Shown: positions 1 to 11,294 of the stretch, one piece after another
Numbering within the stretch: the first letter of the stretch is position 1
Layout of the letters: each line of letters starts with the position of its first letter
DNA from: Hexactinellida sp. DTS-2022
Lineage: Eukaryota; Porifera; Hexactinellida
DNA: 64,000 nt
NCBI GenBank assembly: GCA_028753945.1
Contig: JAPNXP010000006.1
Coordinates: 3,286,001 to 3,350,000, forward strand
Direction: 5' to 3'
Program-made: the position numbers and the translations under genes
The notes under the pieces: model-generated
What the model was told of the DNA's origin: nothing
Seen by the model: only the letters and a program-made list of their open reading frames with translations
Database searches by the model: none

Positions 1-93
1 ACTGAGACTTCAATGGAACTTCCAAATCTGTTTCTGTACCTCCCAGTTTAACTCTCTAAGGAGAAGATTTATTAAAACTATTAAATCAAATAT

Positions 94-193
94 AGTAGAA
101 CCTGCTAAGTAATAAGGACCAGGAAAGGACAGGGGAAAATGGCCGTTATAGACAAGTAACCGTTATACAGTGGCTGTTAAAGAGGATCTACTG
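94..193. mobile_element. Small pogo-like MITE
   Basis: The two ends are inverted copies (left TAGTAGAACCT, right AGGATCTACTG) and TA lies outside both. This is the pattern of Tc1/mariner-pogo type non-autonomous elements seen repeatedly in this window. The interior contains a short run of GGCCGTTATA-like sequence. No coding capacity is visible. Confidence 0.55.
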
Positions 194-273
194 TATTTTA
201 ATTAATATATAAATAATGTGGGATTATTTATTAGTATAGCGAGTCATTTTGGGGTAAAAAAAATAAATCTCAC

Positions 274-420
274 CTTGAAAAGTGTGTCGGATTCTGCAAT
301 TAAATAGGAGGACAGTTTTCTTTTGTAATTCCATCTTGTTTGCCGTGAGTCTTGTACTGTCTCAGGATATTTTTGTTCGCGAAGCAACTGAATAATTTCT
401 TGATACTCTTCTGAATTCAT
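274..420 (-). CDS. N-terminal exon of an integrase-type (Ginger1-like) transposase, partial
   Basis: This 49-codon minus-strand exon starts at an ATG at 420 and runs to a good splice donor (AAG|GTGAG) at 274/273. It has the layout of the short N-terminal segment found before the zinc-binding domain in Gypsy/Ginger-type integrases: an E-Y-x-x-I start, a K-Y-P turn, a basic R-K-R-K stretch, then a hydrophobic strand ending L-F-K. A second copy with the same layout and the same exon end is at 30,397-30,849. The remaining exons would lie to the left of the window. The family call rests on pattern recognition and the paralogous copy. Confidence 0.5.
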
Positions 421-579
421 TTGTAAATCAGAATAGAAATGATTGATTATTTGTGTTGATTTGTTTTGATTTGTTTGATGATTGAGTGAGTGTTGTGATA
501 GTTGTAGACAAAGAGAGTGGATAAAATTTGCCTTATATAGTTGCGTCTCAGAATACCACAGCGTCTCAAAATACCACAC

Positions 580-1017
580 AACAGAACTTTAAAACTTTGA
601 ATTTGAGATTCATAAGTGTCCAATACACTATAGCGAAAGCTGTATAAGTGTAATGGTTGAGAGCAGATTGTGGTAATGTCAAGCCATGGTTTAGTGATTG
701 TACATAGTTATTGGTAACAGGATCCTGCTTCAGCTTTCCGACACATTCGTACAACTTACTTTTTTTAGCAAAGAATAGGAAATATATCCCGCAACATAAT
801 TGATAAATTCTGCGGTATCGTTCGATAATAAAATATGGCCATGGTCGGCCTCAAAGCGAGCTTCTGATATGAATTTTGAGACCTGTTCGCCGTCCATTTC
901 CTCAGAGGAGGTTAGTTCTTCTACTCTCAATTCATTCTTAAAAATAGTTTTTAAGGAAATTATCGACTCGGAGCGCATAATTTCAGTTAAAGTAACCTGA
1001 AATCGACCACCACTCAT
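580..1017 (-). pseudogene. Frameshifted transposase C-terminal fragment
   Basis: Two overlapping minus-strand frames join across one frameshift near 740-760. The upper frame contains F-I-N-Y-V-A-G-Y-I-S-Y-S-L-L-K-K. The lower frame continues with a cysteine, a conserved-looking N-Y-V-Q-S-L-N-H-G-L-T-L-P stretch and a hydrophobic end. A V-A-G-Y-I core followed by cysteines and a S-L-x-x-G-L-T-x-P block is a familiar pattern in the C-terminal part of P-element/THAP9-like and some other DDE transposases. It is too short and damaged for a firm family. It lies upstream of, but in no shown exon structure with, the integrase exon at 274-420. Confidence 0.35.
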
Positions 1018-1899
1018 CTGTCTGTATGAGAAAATCTCCTCTCAAAAGAATCGGTTTGCAATCTGCCTGTGAGTATATGCTGATATCCAGCTGATAGTAG
1101 GTCAGAGCTTAAGTCAGCAATGGCACGATTAGTGAATGTAAAAGTTTTGAGAGTTTGCCTGGTAAGTCCGATGAATTGACTGGAATTCCAAGTTTCAAGC
1201 CAATGGCTAATTACTCGAAGAAAATCTATATTATCATTCGATACGAGAGCTTTTTCCTATTCGCGATGGGTGGAAGCGTTCCTTAGCATTATAACTACTA
1301 ACCACTAGGCATGGATAAGTTCGAGGAAGGCGGTATAACTACGAATCGCAGAATTGGTAGTTGGTTCAAATACTGCTAGAGTAAGTGGCACTGATTTCTT
1401 ATTGTTTCCTTGATGAAGAACAGAATAAGATAACTTTGGCGCTTTCTTTAGATGAGCATTAAGGTTAAATCATGGGTGTACACTTGGTGAAGATGAGACC
1501 AGATATCGAAGCCTGGAGGAATGTTGAAAATTATATCTTATAGGTTAAATAGAAATTGTGGAACCTGGAAAAATCGGGAAGATATAAGAATATTTGAATA
1601 TTCTTAACTAAGTGTACTATATCCAAAATGAAGAAAATATGCTGAGCAGAATTAGAAGGATTTTTGTTGCAATATTCTCTATTCTCAAGAGGGAAATTCT
1701 TTACTAAACTCTAAATGCTTTCACGTTAGTTGAATGGTTGTGTGTAATTACAATCAAACCTCCAACATCCGGACAAATGTTGCCCAACCGGGCAACATTT
1801 TTGTTTAAGTTCAAAATTAAGTCGCCTTTTTTTGGTAATTAGCCCCGAAATTTAATTTATCTTTGCAGATTTTCAATGTCAAACACGTTACTAAAGGTA
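1018..1899. other. Unassigned AT-rich stretch
   Basis: No ORF, conserved motif, clear inverted repeat or splice-consistent exon chain could be recognised in this 880-bp stretch. Confidence 0.5.
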
Positions 1900-1903
1900 G
1901 AAC

Positions 1904-2696
1904 TGTTGCAGTGTATATGCACTTTTGGTGTACATGCATGTACCGGTGTATATGCACTTTATGAACTATATTGGCTACAAGTGTATATCACTAGTCTAGT
2001 GTATACCCACTTTTATCCATTTTTAATGTCAATGGGTGCTTATGAATTTTAATTAAGTATATTGTGAATTCCTGTGTATCGATCTAGTTATGATTCAGTC
2101 GAAACAGGTTTTTCTAATCCCAGTTTTTCGTAACTAATCGTTTTCTATTTATTTTAAATGTGTAAGAAATTCCAATTTTGTTTTATCTTCAATCGGTTTA
2201 TTCTAACTATCGGATTTTTCTTACTTTATTTCCATGAAATGAATTGTTTAGAATAAACCGGTTTCGACTGTATAACATTTGATTCTAATTGATAAGATAC
2301 AATTATAATAATGCAATGCATTTCAATAAACACAAATTCTTTGAAGTTAATTAGTATAATTACATTCCCAGCAATGCATCCTACAATTGCATGTGTGAAA
2401 ATCTAATCGATTGCAATTTTATCAAAGTAATTTACGCGCGCCGTATGTCATAATTATAACATACGTGTGTATAATACTAGCTATATTACATCGAGGGAAT
2501 ATATGTAGAATTTCAGAATCAATGTTATATCATAATTTAGATAACCAGGAATTCACAATATACTAGTTTAAATTCATAAGCACCCATTGACATTAAAAAT
2601 GGATAAAAGTGCGTATACACTGGTGTATATACACTTGTAGCCAATATACTAGTTCATAAAGTGCATATACACCAAAAGTGCATATACACTGCAACA
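1904..2696. mobile_element. Ginger-like non-autonomous element with GAAC duplication
   Basis: Terminal inverted repeats of about 150-190 bp begin TGTTGCAGTGTATATGCAC and end with the complement closing in CACTGCAACA. The 4-bp sequence GAAC flanks both ends (1900-1903 and 2697-2700). TGT...ACA termini with a 4-bp duplication match the integrase-type transposon at 17,053-19,757, whose ends are TGTTACAGTC with TATA duplications. The inner part (about 2,080-2,540) has no coding sequence. The arms hold repeated GTGTATATGCAC-like motifs. Confidence 0.75.
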
Positions 2697-2922
2697 GAAC
2701 CACACTTATCTGGGCGGTAGTATATAGTTGTTTGGATTAGGCTATATGGAAACTTCGCTACTTTGAAAACGATTCATTTCCGAAATTTATGAACTCCTTG
2801 GGTAAAGTTATACCAAGATCCGATGTTGGAGGTGCGTATCAGGTTAGACAATAGTTTTTGAAACACCAGACCATAAACACTAGTTGAATATACAATAGAT
2901 ATTATGGTTGTTTCCGAGATAT

Positions 2923-3151
2923 GGGCCCGTATTCACTAAGAAGTTAAGTACGTACTTAAGTAAGTACTTAGTATTTAAGTACTAAGTATGTACTCAAGTC
3001 GTATTCACTAAGATTGGTATTCACTAAGATTTAAGTGTGTACTTATTAAGTACAACAATATTTCTTAGTGAATACGACTTAAGTATGTACTTAACTTACT
3101 AAGTACGTACTTAGTACTTAAGTACTAAGTAATCTTAGTGAATACGGGCCC
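2923..3151. mobile_element. Palindromic MITE, GGGCCCGTATTCACTAAG ends
   Basis: Both ends are inverted copies of GGGCCCGTATTCACTAAG. The whole interior is built from repeats of AAGTACTTA and GTATTCACTAAGA in both orientations, so the element can fold almost completely. It carries no ORF. I do not assign a superfamily because no unambiguous target duplication is seen. Confidence 0.7.
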
Positions 3152-4309
3152 TGGGAAATTTCTAAGTTACAGGCACCCTCCAAACGAGGCTGCCCGGTTA
3201 GGGGAGGTTCAATTGTACTCCTCGAACGTGAAATTTCCTTCGTTTAGGAATGAAATACAGTTCAAGATTCCATTGTAAACATCAAGGAAAGTAAGCCTAA
3301 CAATAGGTATTGCTTTTATAACACAAGGAATAATTTTCTTCAACGAAACGACCATGAAGCACAATATACTCTTGAAGATTTGAACATGGTTAGATCATCG
3401 TCACAACAGATTAGACTTTTTCCATCGATTTGCACTTGAGTTTGGAGGTACATCTCATCTAGTAGGATAACAACATCATTTCCCATTAGTGATTTTTTTC
3501 TAAGTGTACAAAGAGCTTTACTGCTATCGAATGTGTGTGAGTTAAGCTTTTTGAGTCAAAGTTCGCTAGTCAAGGTATAAATTTGTTGAGAAGTTTGTAA
3601 GCAGCATTAGAAGTATAGCGGAGGAGTAAAGAAAAGCTTAAAACTAATGAAGGAAGTGACGCCCACGGGGATGATAAAAATGTAACTTTATCAACTCTTC
3701 GATTACTTCGATATTGTAGTTGTGTGACGCATTTCTACAGTAGTTTGGGAGGTTAGTAAGCATGTCTAAGGAAGTCAATTTACATCTAGCTGCTGTGGAT
3801 ATGTAGTCAGGAAGGGGAATAACAGATGATTCAAAACTGAGTATAACGTGCAAATTTAGAAAAAAAATATAGAATTTTCGTCATGTCACAATTACTGTAA
3901 AGGTGTTAAACCATTTCAGTAAGGTGTTTCGGAAGGCAACGACCTTTAGTTATGCTGGAAGTTTCCTTTTAGTCTACTTCGTTTCAGAGTTATTCTAGTT
4001 TGAGAATAAATATTGTAAATGATGAGTCCACATTTTTTCGAATGATCCCTATACACCGACAAATACTGTACTTTGGAAATCGCTAATACCCAAAATTTAA
4101 GAACATGTTTTCACGAAGTCATTATCACCTCGTCATTCCCACCTCCAAAATGTTAAGCCCTAACATACAACACCTTAAAGTTGTTACGTGGCATAAGGAT
4201 CTATTGATAAATTGGAACTTTGTTTTGCATTTCTGTGTGCACCATTTCTGAGATAATTCAGAATTATTTAAGGCTGTATATATAGTATGTGCGTATATAA
4301 ATATATACT
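3152..4309. other. Unassigned stretch with no supported gene
   Basis: Short minus-strand ORFs (for example 3,644-3,853 and 4,125-4,379) occur here, but none shows a domain motif or a splice-consistent continuation. Nothing repetitive is obvious. Confidence 0.5.
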
Positions 4310-4703
4310 GGACCTTTGTGCGGGGCGGGTTAATAAATGCAGGTTGCGGGACCCGCAACCCGCGGTTCTTGCAAGTCAAAGGATCTGAATATTTTTAGGG
4401 GCGGGGAGGGTGCGGTCAGAGATTCTTCCTGCGAGTTGGTGCGGGTTAGCGCCAGTGTTCTGGCTAATATCCGCCCAAAATGGACTGCCGTCTTCCTCAT
4501 TTCTAGGGCTGTAAATATTGTGCCCGCATTGTGCGCCGAGCGTGTCCCCCCTATTATATAATCCTGACGAAAACACTGGTTAGCGCTAGTTGGTACGGGT
4601 TATTGTGGGTTAGGTGCGGGTTCGTACTGGTTCATTTGGTTATAGCACTATATATTGCGGGGCGGGGCGTTGCAGGACGCCCCGGATACGACCCGCGTAG
4701 AAG
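4310..4703. repeat. GC-rich dispersed repeat rich in CGGGTTGCGGG motifs
   Basis: This GC-rich block contrasts sharply with its AT-rich surroundings and contains many GCGGGT, CCCGCAACC and TGGTGCGGGTTAG motifs. An inverted, longer copy lies at about 40,560-41,140 and a fragment at about 60,866-60,960. The shared landmark is GGCGGGTTAATAAATGC. It is probably a MITE. The long ORFs in it are by-products of its GC content. Confidence 0.6.
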
Positions 4704-5087
4704 TCTAATATATATACTATAGTATTTGTTTGTATGTTCCGGGTTGATTGAAGAAACTGGACTGTTTCGAAATCTCATTATCTGATTTTCGGCATATAGG
4801 AGTAACTTTGGGACCAGACAACAAGTTGAGATTTTCACTCGAAATTTCTCACACCTCGCCAAGTTATGACGCCATTCTCACATTTTGAGAAGCATGAAAA
4901 TTCACTTGGTCGCACATAATTCGCACCCTCTAGGAGATAAAAGTTTGAAAATTTTAATAGAACATATACATGAATGGTGCTTCTACCAGATTAACAATAC
5001 ACTTACTCATTATCGAATGATGACGTAATTAATAAAATTATAAATTGTCAAATTTGACTATTTTATGCCTATTTACGCTATCTACTA

Positions 5088-6492
5088 TCTGTATATTAAA
5101 AGCGGAATTGTTGTGTGTGTGTTTGTGTGTGTGTTTGTCCAGAATTAATAGGAAAGACTACGAGTCCCAGAAAGCTGAAAATTTGTATACAGGGGTAATT
5201 TTGTACTGCGACAACGATCTATTGGTTTTTGAAACAAAATAACGGGATTATGACGTCATAAAGGCACATATTTGGGAATAACTCTTTCAGTTTTTATTCG
5301 ATTCGCCCACAATTTTAGATGATAACACAACATACAATGAGACACAGGTGTTCCGATTTATGGGAATGTGACGTCACGTGGGAACTAATTTGGATTCAGC
5401 TCTTACACTTTTGGTTCAATCGACAAATAATTTTGTCACATTATAAAACAGAATGTATTGCATGTCCCTAGAAATTTTTATAATTTTCGCATTTAATCTG
5501 AGCCAGGCAATAACAAAAATGTAACCTCCAATTGCTGCATCATTGCACATATTGAGGTTTGATGATTTAATCTTCACCTACAATATTTCCGAAATTGCAT
5601 ACTTGATTAATCCAGTTTGGCTTCCATCAGTTTATTCTATTCGTGATGTATTTAGCTTACGTCAATCACATAAGTTATATTACTAGCAATCTGATTTCTT
5701 TGGTCAACAAGAATGCGCTTAGAGTCTAAAATGCATTGTTTATTTATTACACCTATATTGGCTTCTATAATAAGACTATCAATAGAACATAGGATTTCTA
5801 CTAGAAATGAATTAAGTTAAGTAATCTAAGATTTTGGTTCTGCTTAACGATGAGATTTATTATGTTAATTATTCCTATCAATTAAATTAAATAATTCACT
5901 AACCCAGCTCCTGCAAAATAAATAGTTTATGGAGGGATGTATAAATGTTTATTACTATTAGATCAAATATTTTGCAACCCTGAATGTACCTCTGCATAAT
6001 AATGGTTTAATGTAGAAGATAAGATCGCGTAGCGGTCTTATTCTCATCTTTAAACCATTATTATGCAGAGATTAAATCCAGAGTTGGTAAATTACTTTGC
6101 AATTTACTGAAATTAATTAATTGCGTATAATTTACCAACACAGGTCTCAATTTATTTGAGCTAACAAGCTAACGTTTTAATATAGCTGAACGAGCTACCC
6201 TTAAGAATTATTGAGCTATGAATTAACTAATAATTATTAACTAATGAGCAATGAGAATAACTTACAACATAATTTCCCAAAACAAATTACAGTAACTAAT
6301 CAAAACTAAAAAATGAATTTTAGGCACGGACACAGGTGAACTCATTATTAATATTATTGCTTTTGGGGAGGGAAAGGCCGCGAAGCGGCCGTTAATTGCA
6401 TTGCGTAGTGCCTAACACGAACGAACAAAAGTCGCGAAGCGACTTTTGTGAGAGAGTGATCCGTCGCGAAGCGACCGAGACCGAAGGGCTCG
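5088..6492 (+). mobile_element. Helitron family 2, first of two tandem copies
   Basis: The 5' end is TCTGTATATTAAAAGCGG, preceded by A. The 3' end has a GTCGCGAAGCGAC stem followed by GAGACCGAAGGGCTCG and then T. TC at the 5' end, a GC-rich 3' stem, no inverted termini and A/T flanks are the hallmarks of Helitron-type rolling-circle elements. There is an internal stem at about 5,990-6,075 (CTGCATAATAATGGTTTAA and its complement). No Rep/helicase coding sequence is present, so it is non-autonomous. Confidence 0.7.
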
Positions 6493-7748
6493 TATATTAA
6501 AAGCGGAATTGTTGTTTGTGTGTGTGTGGGGATGTTTTCCGTAATTGATTGAAAAGACTACGAGTCCCAGAAAGCTGAAAATTTGTATACAGGGGTTATT
6601 TTGTACTGCGACAACGATCTATTGGTTTTTGAATCAAAATAACGGGATTATGACGTCACAGTTGCGAAAAACAGATATTTTGTACTAGCTTCCAAATTTT
6701 GCTCCGATCTGTAGAAAATTCAAATCATTAGACGTACACTAAATTTCTACACCTGATAGCAGTTCACGAATTCCCATTTTACTTCTGATAGTGACACAGT
6801 TAATTAATTAGTCCCTGTACTAATCAACCATAAATAGTGTATCGTACCAACACAGGTATAGCAAAGTGCAAAATCGATTTTCGATTGTGTTCTATTGCAA
6901 ACAATTCAAGTAAGAGTGATTAACGGAAGTTATTAGTTCAAATGTATCATATTATTCTTAGCACTATGTGGGTGATCTGATTTGTTTGGTTAACAAGAAT
7001 GCACTCGAGTAGTTAACTTCTCTGATGCATTGTTTATTTATTACACCTATATTGGCTTCCTATTAATAAGACCATTAATGGAATTAGGTAATTTCTAACC
7101 TATACTGAAATTATGGAATTAATTAAGTAGTTGATTCATCAAGGATTTAGGATCTGTCTAATTATGAGATTGATAAGTTTATTATTACTATCAATTAAAT
7201 CAAATATTTTACAACCCTGGATTTAACCTCTGCATAATAATGGTTTAATGGTCTTTAAACCATTATTATGCAGAGATTAAATCCAGGCTAACTAAATTAC
7301 TTTGCAATATAATATACTGAAATGAATAATTGCGGATAATTTATCAGCCACAGGTTTCAATTTATTTGAGCTAACAAGCTAACCTTTTAATGGAGCTGAA
7401 ATGAGCTACCTTAATTAAGAATTATTGAGCCAATATCATATATTATTAACTAATAATTAATAACTAATAAGTAATGAGAATAACATACATAACACATCAT
7501 TTCCCAAACAGATTATATTAACGAATCACAACCCAGAATGAATTTAAGCGCACGTTAAGTAGTGTGTGTAATATACTAGCCACTGGTTAACTTATTTATT
7601 ATTAATATTACTGTCTTTTAGAGGAGGGAAAGGCCGCGAAGCGGCCGTTAATTGCATCGCGTAGTGCCTAACACGAACGAACAAAGGTCGCGAAGCGACC
7701 TTTGTGAAAGAGTGATCCGTCGCGAAGCGACCGAGACCGAAGGGCTCG
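6493..7748 (+). mobile_element. Helitron family 2, second tandem copy, fused head to tail
   Basis: It starts TATATTAAAAGCGGAATTG immediately after the CTCG end of the first copy, without the usual 5' TC dinucleotide and with no flanking host sequence. It ends with the same stem and GGGCTCG followed by T. The two copies are clearly homologous over the first 150 bp, the internal hairpin (7,226-7,290) and the last 200 bp, but they differ by many substitutions and indels. Confidence 0.7.
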
Positions 7749-7856
7749 TATAATTAATGTTAGAAGTATAAATCACACAACAATCGCTTCGCAATTGGTG
7801 TGTGGTTGTGTTCTCCCGCGAAGCGACCTAGCAAGCAACCGCGGTAGTATTATATA

Positions 7857-8472
7857 CAGTATTTCCCCGAATAAGCGCCGGGTCAATGAAAATGACATTG
7901 GTATGATAAAATTTATATGCATTAGTTGATCACTGTAATGTAATTCGATTGATTTTGGCTAGGGCTGAAACGAATATACCGAATATTCGAATATTCGTTC
8001 GAAATGATTGAACGAATATTCGTTCGTTTGCAAACGAATATTCGTTTGGACAAATATTAGATTGAAACGGATATTCGTAGACTACTTTTGAACAACAATT
8101 ATTACTTTTGTTTAGCTGGAATGATCGTAAATATAAATTCAAACCTAAACTAGCTGATTATTAGTTAACTTGTGTATAATACACTTTGTAACTATTATTA
8201 TACCATTGTACATTATCAAAAACCTATTTTCCAATGTATTTTGTCTCTAGAAATAGATTTAATGCTTAGTCATCCAAACGAACGAAAATTCGAATATTCA
8301 TTCGTTTAGGAAAAGGTTCGTTCGTTACATTTCGAATATTCGTTTCAGTCCTAATTTTGGCAACTTCGGTAACCGACCTAAATATTATATTCTGGATTTT
8401 TCACAAAAATTTCAGGATAATTTTGGCCCACGAATACAATAAGCGCCGGGGCGCTTATTCGGGGAAATACGG
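7857..8472. mobile_element. Pogo-like MITE with nested hAT-like insertion
   Basis: The left end reads TA|CAGTATTTCCCCGAATAAGCGCC. The right end is the complement, GGCGCTTATTCGGGGAAATACGG|TA. TA flanks and CAG termini are typical of pogo/Tigger-type elements. The element was later split by the insertion at 7,960-8,353. Confidence 0.75.
7960..8353. mobile_element. hAT-like MITE, TAGGGCTGAAACGAATAT ends, copy 1
   Basis: Inverted ends TAGGGCTGAAACGAATAT and the complement are flanked by an exact 8-bp duplication, ATTTTGGC (7,952-7,959 and 8,354-8,361). The subterminal regions are packed with CGAATATTCG palindromes. A second copy is at 39,764-40,125. The 8-bp duplication fits the hAT superfamily. 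There is no coding capacity. Confidence 0.85.
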
Positions 8473-8513
8473 TAATTAAATAATTTTTCAATGAATAAAA
8501 CATTAGTATCCAC

Positions 8514-8811
8514 GGTGCTCGACAAAATGAAATTTTGATGGTTGCTAATTAAGCCACCACCTCACTTTTTCTGGTGGCTAAAGCATAAACAACGCCGGTT
8601 TATTAAACCATTGATGACTTAACAAAGTTCTGATGCCGTAATACAAAACTAATGTTAATGATAAATGATGCTACGAAAAACATAATCTTCACAAAGTCAA
8701 ATAATACACAATTTATGGTAGATTAGTCAAGCCACCAAAGGCAAAATTTGGTGGCTTAAATAAAACTTTTGGTTTCTAAAGCCACCAAGCCACCTAATTT
8801 GTCGAGCACTG
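8514..8811. mobile_element. Small MITE with GTGCTCGACAAA ends
   Basis: The left end GGTGCTCGACAAA is matched at the right by TTTGTCGAGCAC. ATCCAC is shared just outside both ends, suggesting a target duplication of about 8 bp. The interior contains repeated GCCACC motifs in both orientations. Confidence 0.6.
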
Positions 8812-9758
8812 ATCCACAGTGAATGTAATTGAATCCTGTAAATTCCTTTATTTTATTTAGTTAGCTTTAGTCCATCGTATAACAAAACTAGTACTGTTTC
8901 GTACGATTACAATCTACTGTACGATTACCATCCATCGTACGATTACTATCCATCGTACGATTACTATCCAAAGACAGACTGTTAGATCATAGTGTAGAAA
9001 ATGTTAGGTCATACTCATACTCGATGTTGCTCACTTAGAACACAAATATCGTTTACTTCATTCAATAATAGTCGTAATCATTATTTCAATAAACATCGTA
9101 CGATTACTATCCAAAGACAGACTGTTAGATCATAATGTAGAATTAGTTTCGTCATAATGTAGAATTAGTTTCGTCATACTCAAGGTGTTATACTAGTCCA
9201 GCGGCATTGCCATAAAATTTCAACAGATTGTCATTTTTTTGATAAAAGCACCAACATTTGTACACATGTACTTTGATGTAGTGCGACATTTTTGGATATT
9301 GAGGCAATTGAAAGAGTGTCTATATTGGCCATGACAGCTCGTCACAGTTAACACGTCCGATAGTGTTCGCCGGACTTGTTTCCCATAAAAACTTGTTCAA
9401 ATTAAGTTATATCGTCTTTTTATTGTTGAATTCGGTTTCGAAGTAAATTTCCGATAATTTGATATATCACATGACCATATTTGGAAGATTTTTTTCCATA
9501 GCAACGCTGGAATGTACCAGGAATGTGTCAAAAATTCCATTCTCCAATTGTGTCCTTACCCAATCGAGTGACCGCTCTTTCGACTCCACTCAACTACCCG
9601 AGTATAATTATACACATACCGACCCTGTAAACGTGATTTGATAAAATTATTCGAGATTCACCGTGATTTACCATAAATACCGAATAATTTTAACACTCTA
9701 TATTTTACGGATTTGGACCCCCCGATCCAAAACTGTAGGGGGGTCATTTCCGTCATAA

Positions 9759-11294
9759 CATGTGGTTCCCAACGGGGGCGATTATCGCTCTCAGAGGGGC
9801 GAAAATTCGGCACACAGTCAGGGTTTTATTTAGGGGGGGGACGAGGGGGGCTTTTGCACCCCCCTTGGGACTTTGAAAAAAGACATTGATCAAAGCTGAA
9901 ACCGCCCCCCCTCACATTCCCAAAACTCTACTTTGCCCCCCCTTGCCTAAATGTCTGGATGAAACACTGACAGTTGAAGGGGGCGATGAAGTTCTCTTAG
10001 GGGCGATGCTGTTTTAAACACTATTTTAAACAATGTCTAATCCAAATTGTTATCTAGGAGGTGACTGCCGAGACCTTATATTTGGACTGAATTATTCGAG
10101 CATATTAAGTCAAAATGTTACAATATATTAATAAAACCACCTATAATTGTTTCAATTTGAACTAAGGGGGCGATTTGTAAATAATTTGATAAAATTGGGA
10201 AATTAGTGGGGTCAAAAATTAAGATTCCGTGACCAACCTCTGGCTAGTTAAGTTTTATGCCTGATGCTGATACTTTAGGGTATATCTCGCGATTTAAGCT
10301 CCCATGCCGCTCTGGAAAGTTGGGAAAACTTTTTTATAGCGACAAATTCAAAGAGCCTCCGGCAATCATTTTGAAAAATTAAGGTCCCTATCTGAACATT
10401 TCATAAATTGAGATAAGAGTGTTTTTGAACAGTATACATTAAGTAGTAGCTGCACTGAAAATTTCAACTCAATCGGGACTATACTTTTAATGTAAGAGCC
10501 TTTTGAAGATTCCCTACGTCATTTGTCACCATGGGAGGTCCATTCTTAAAAAGTTTTTTTAAGAGATTTGAAGCATATCTTATCTTATATACATGCAATA
10601 ACCTTTTAACTGGCTATGTAGTATGTCTCCATGTAAATCTCGGTAATAGACCTAAATTTACCACTTTGACTCTTCTGGGGATCTCACATGGGGGTGACGA
10701 AGCAAAAAAAACTGACCCATAATCGTTTTATTCGGCCACTTTATATATATAATTATCACAATTTTGACGTCAATTGACTGGATTTTTTAATTTTTGTATA
10801 GTCAAAGTGCTAAATTTAGGTCTATTACCGAGATTTACATGGAGACCTACAACATAGCCAGTTAAAAGGTTATTGCATGTATATAGGATAAGATATGCTT
10901 CAAATCTCTTAAAAAACTTTCTAAGAATGGACCTCCCATGGTGACAAATGACTTAGGGAATCTTCAAAAGGTTATTACATTAAAAGTATTGTCCCGATTG
11001 AGTTGAAATTTTCAGTGCAGCTAGTACTTATTGTATACTGTTCAAAACACTCTAATCTCAATTTATGAAATGTTCAGATAGGGGTCTTAATTTTTCAAAA
11101 TGATTGCCGGAGGCCCTTTGAATTTGTCGCTGTAAAAAAGTTTGCCCAAACTTTCCAGAGCGGCATGGGAGCTTGAATCGCGAGATATACCCTAAAGTAT
11201 CAGAATCAGGCATAAAACTTAACTAGCCAGAGGTTGGTCACGGAATCTTAATTTTTGACCCCACTAAATGACGAAAAAAGATTGGGAAACACTG
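9759..11294. mobile_element. hAT-like element (GGTTCCCAAC ends) enclosing a hairpin
   Basis: The left end CATGTGGTTCCCAACGGGG and the right end (complement CAGTGTTTCCCAATC) resemble the CAGTGGTTCCCAACC termini of hAT elements seen intact at 12,552-16,005. No clear 8-bp duplication is found, so the limits are approximate. A short G-run MITE with CAGGGTTTTATTTAGG and CCTAAATG...CACTG ends lies inside at about 9,828-9,972. Confidence 0.5.
10203..11273. repeat. 1.1-kb near-perfect hairpin (two ~470-bp arms)
   Basis: The left arm (10,203-10,672) begins AGTGGGGTCAAAAATTAAG. The right arm (10,801-11,273) is its complement, ending CTTAATTTTTGACCCCACT. The arms differ by only scattered substitutions and the spacer is about 128 bp. 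The ORF at 10,531-10,722 lies in the arm and has no independent support. A transcript across this region would form a very long double-stranded RNA. Confidence 0.85.

Larger units (their letters stand above)
4704..7847 (+). mobile_element. Helitron family 1, interrupted copy
   Basis: The left part (4,704-5,087) and right part (7,749-7,847) together match the small Helitron copies at 27,232-27,524 and 51,926-52,442 in reverse complement. The right part has the same 3' structure: a GGTGTGTGG/CCACACACC region, a CCGCGAAGCGACC stem and an end related to GCGCTAG. Here the end is mutated to GCGGTAG and is followed by T. The interruption at 5,088-7,748 is two Helitrons of another family. The far left end abuts the GC-rich repeat, so the true 5' terminus is uncertain. 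Confidence 0.6.

Noticed and set aside
4337-4862. Cluster of ORFs on both strands
   Set aside because: They arise from the low stop-codon frequency of the GC-rich repeat.
10531-10722. 63-codon ORF in the big hairpin
   Set aside because: It lies entirely within an arm and has no domain or codon evidence.
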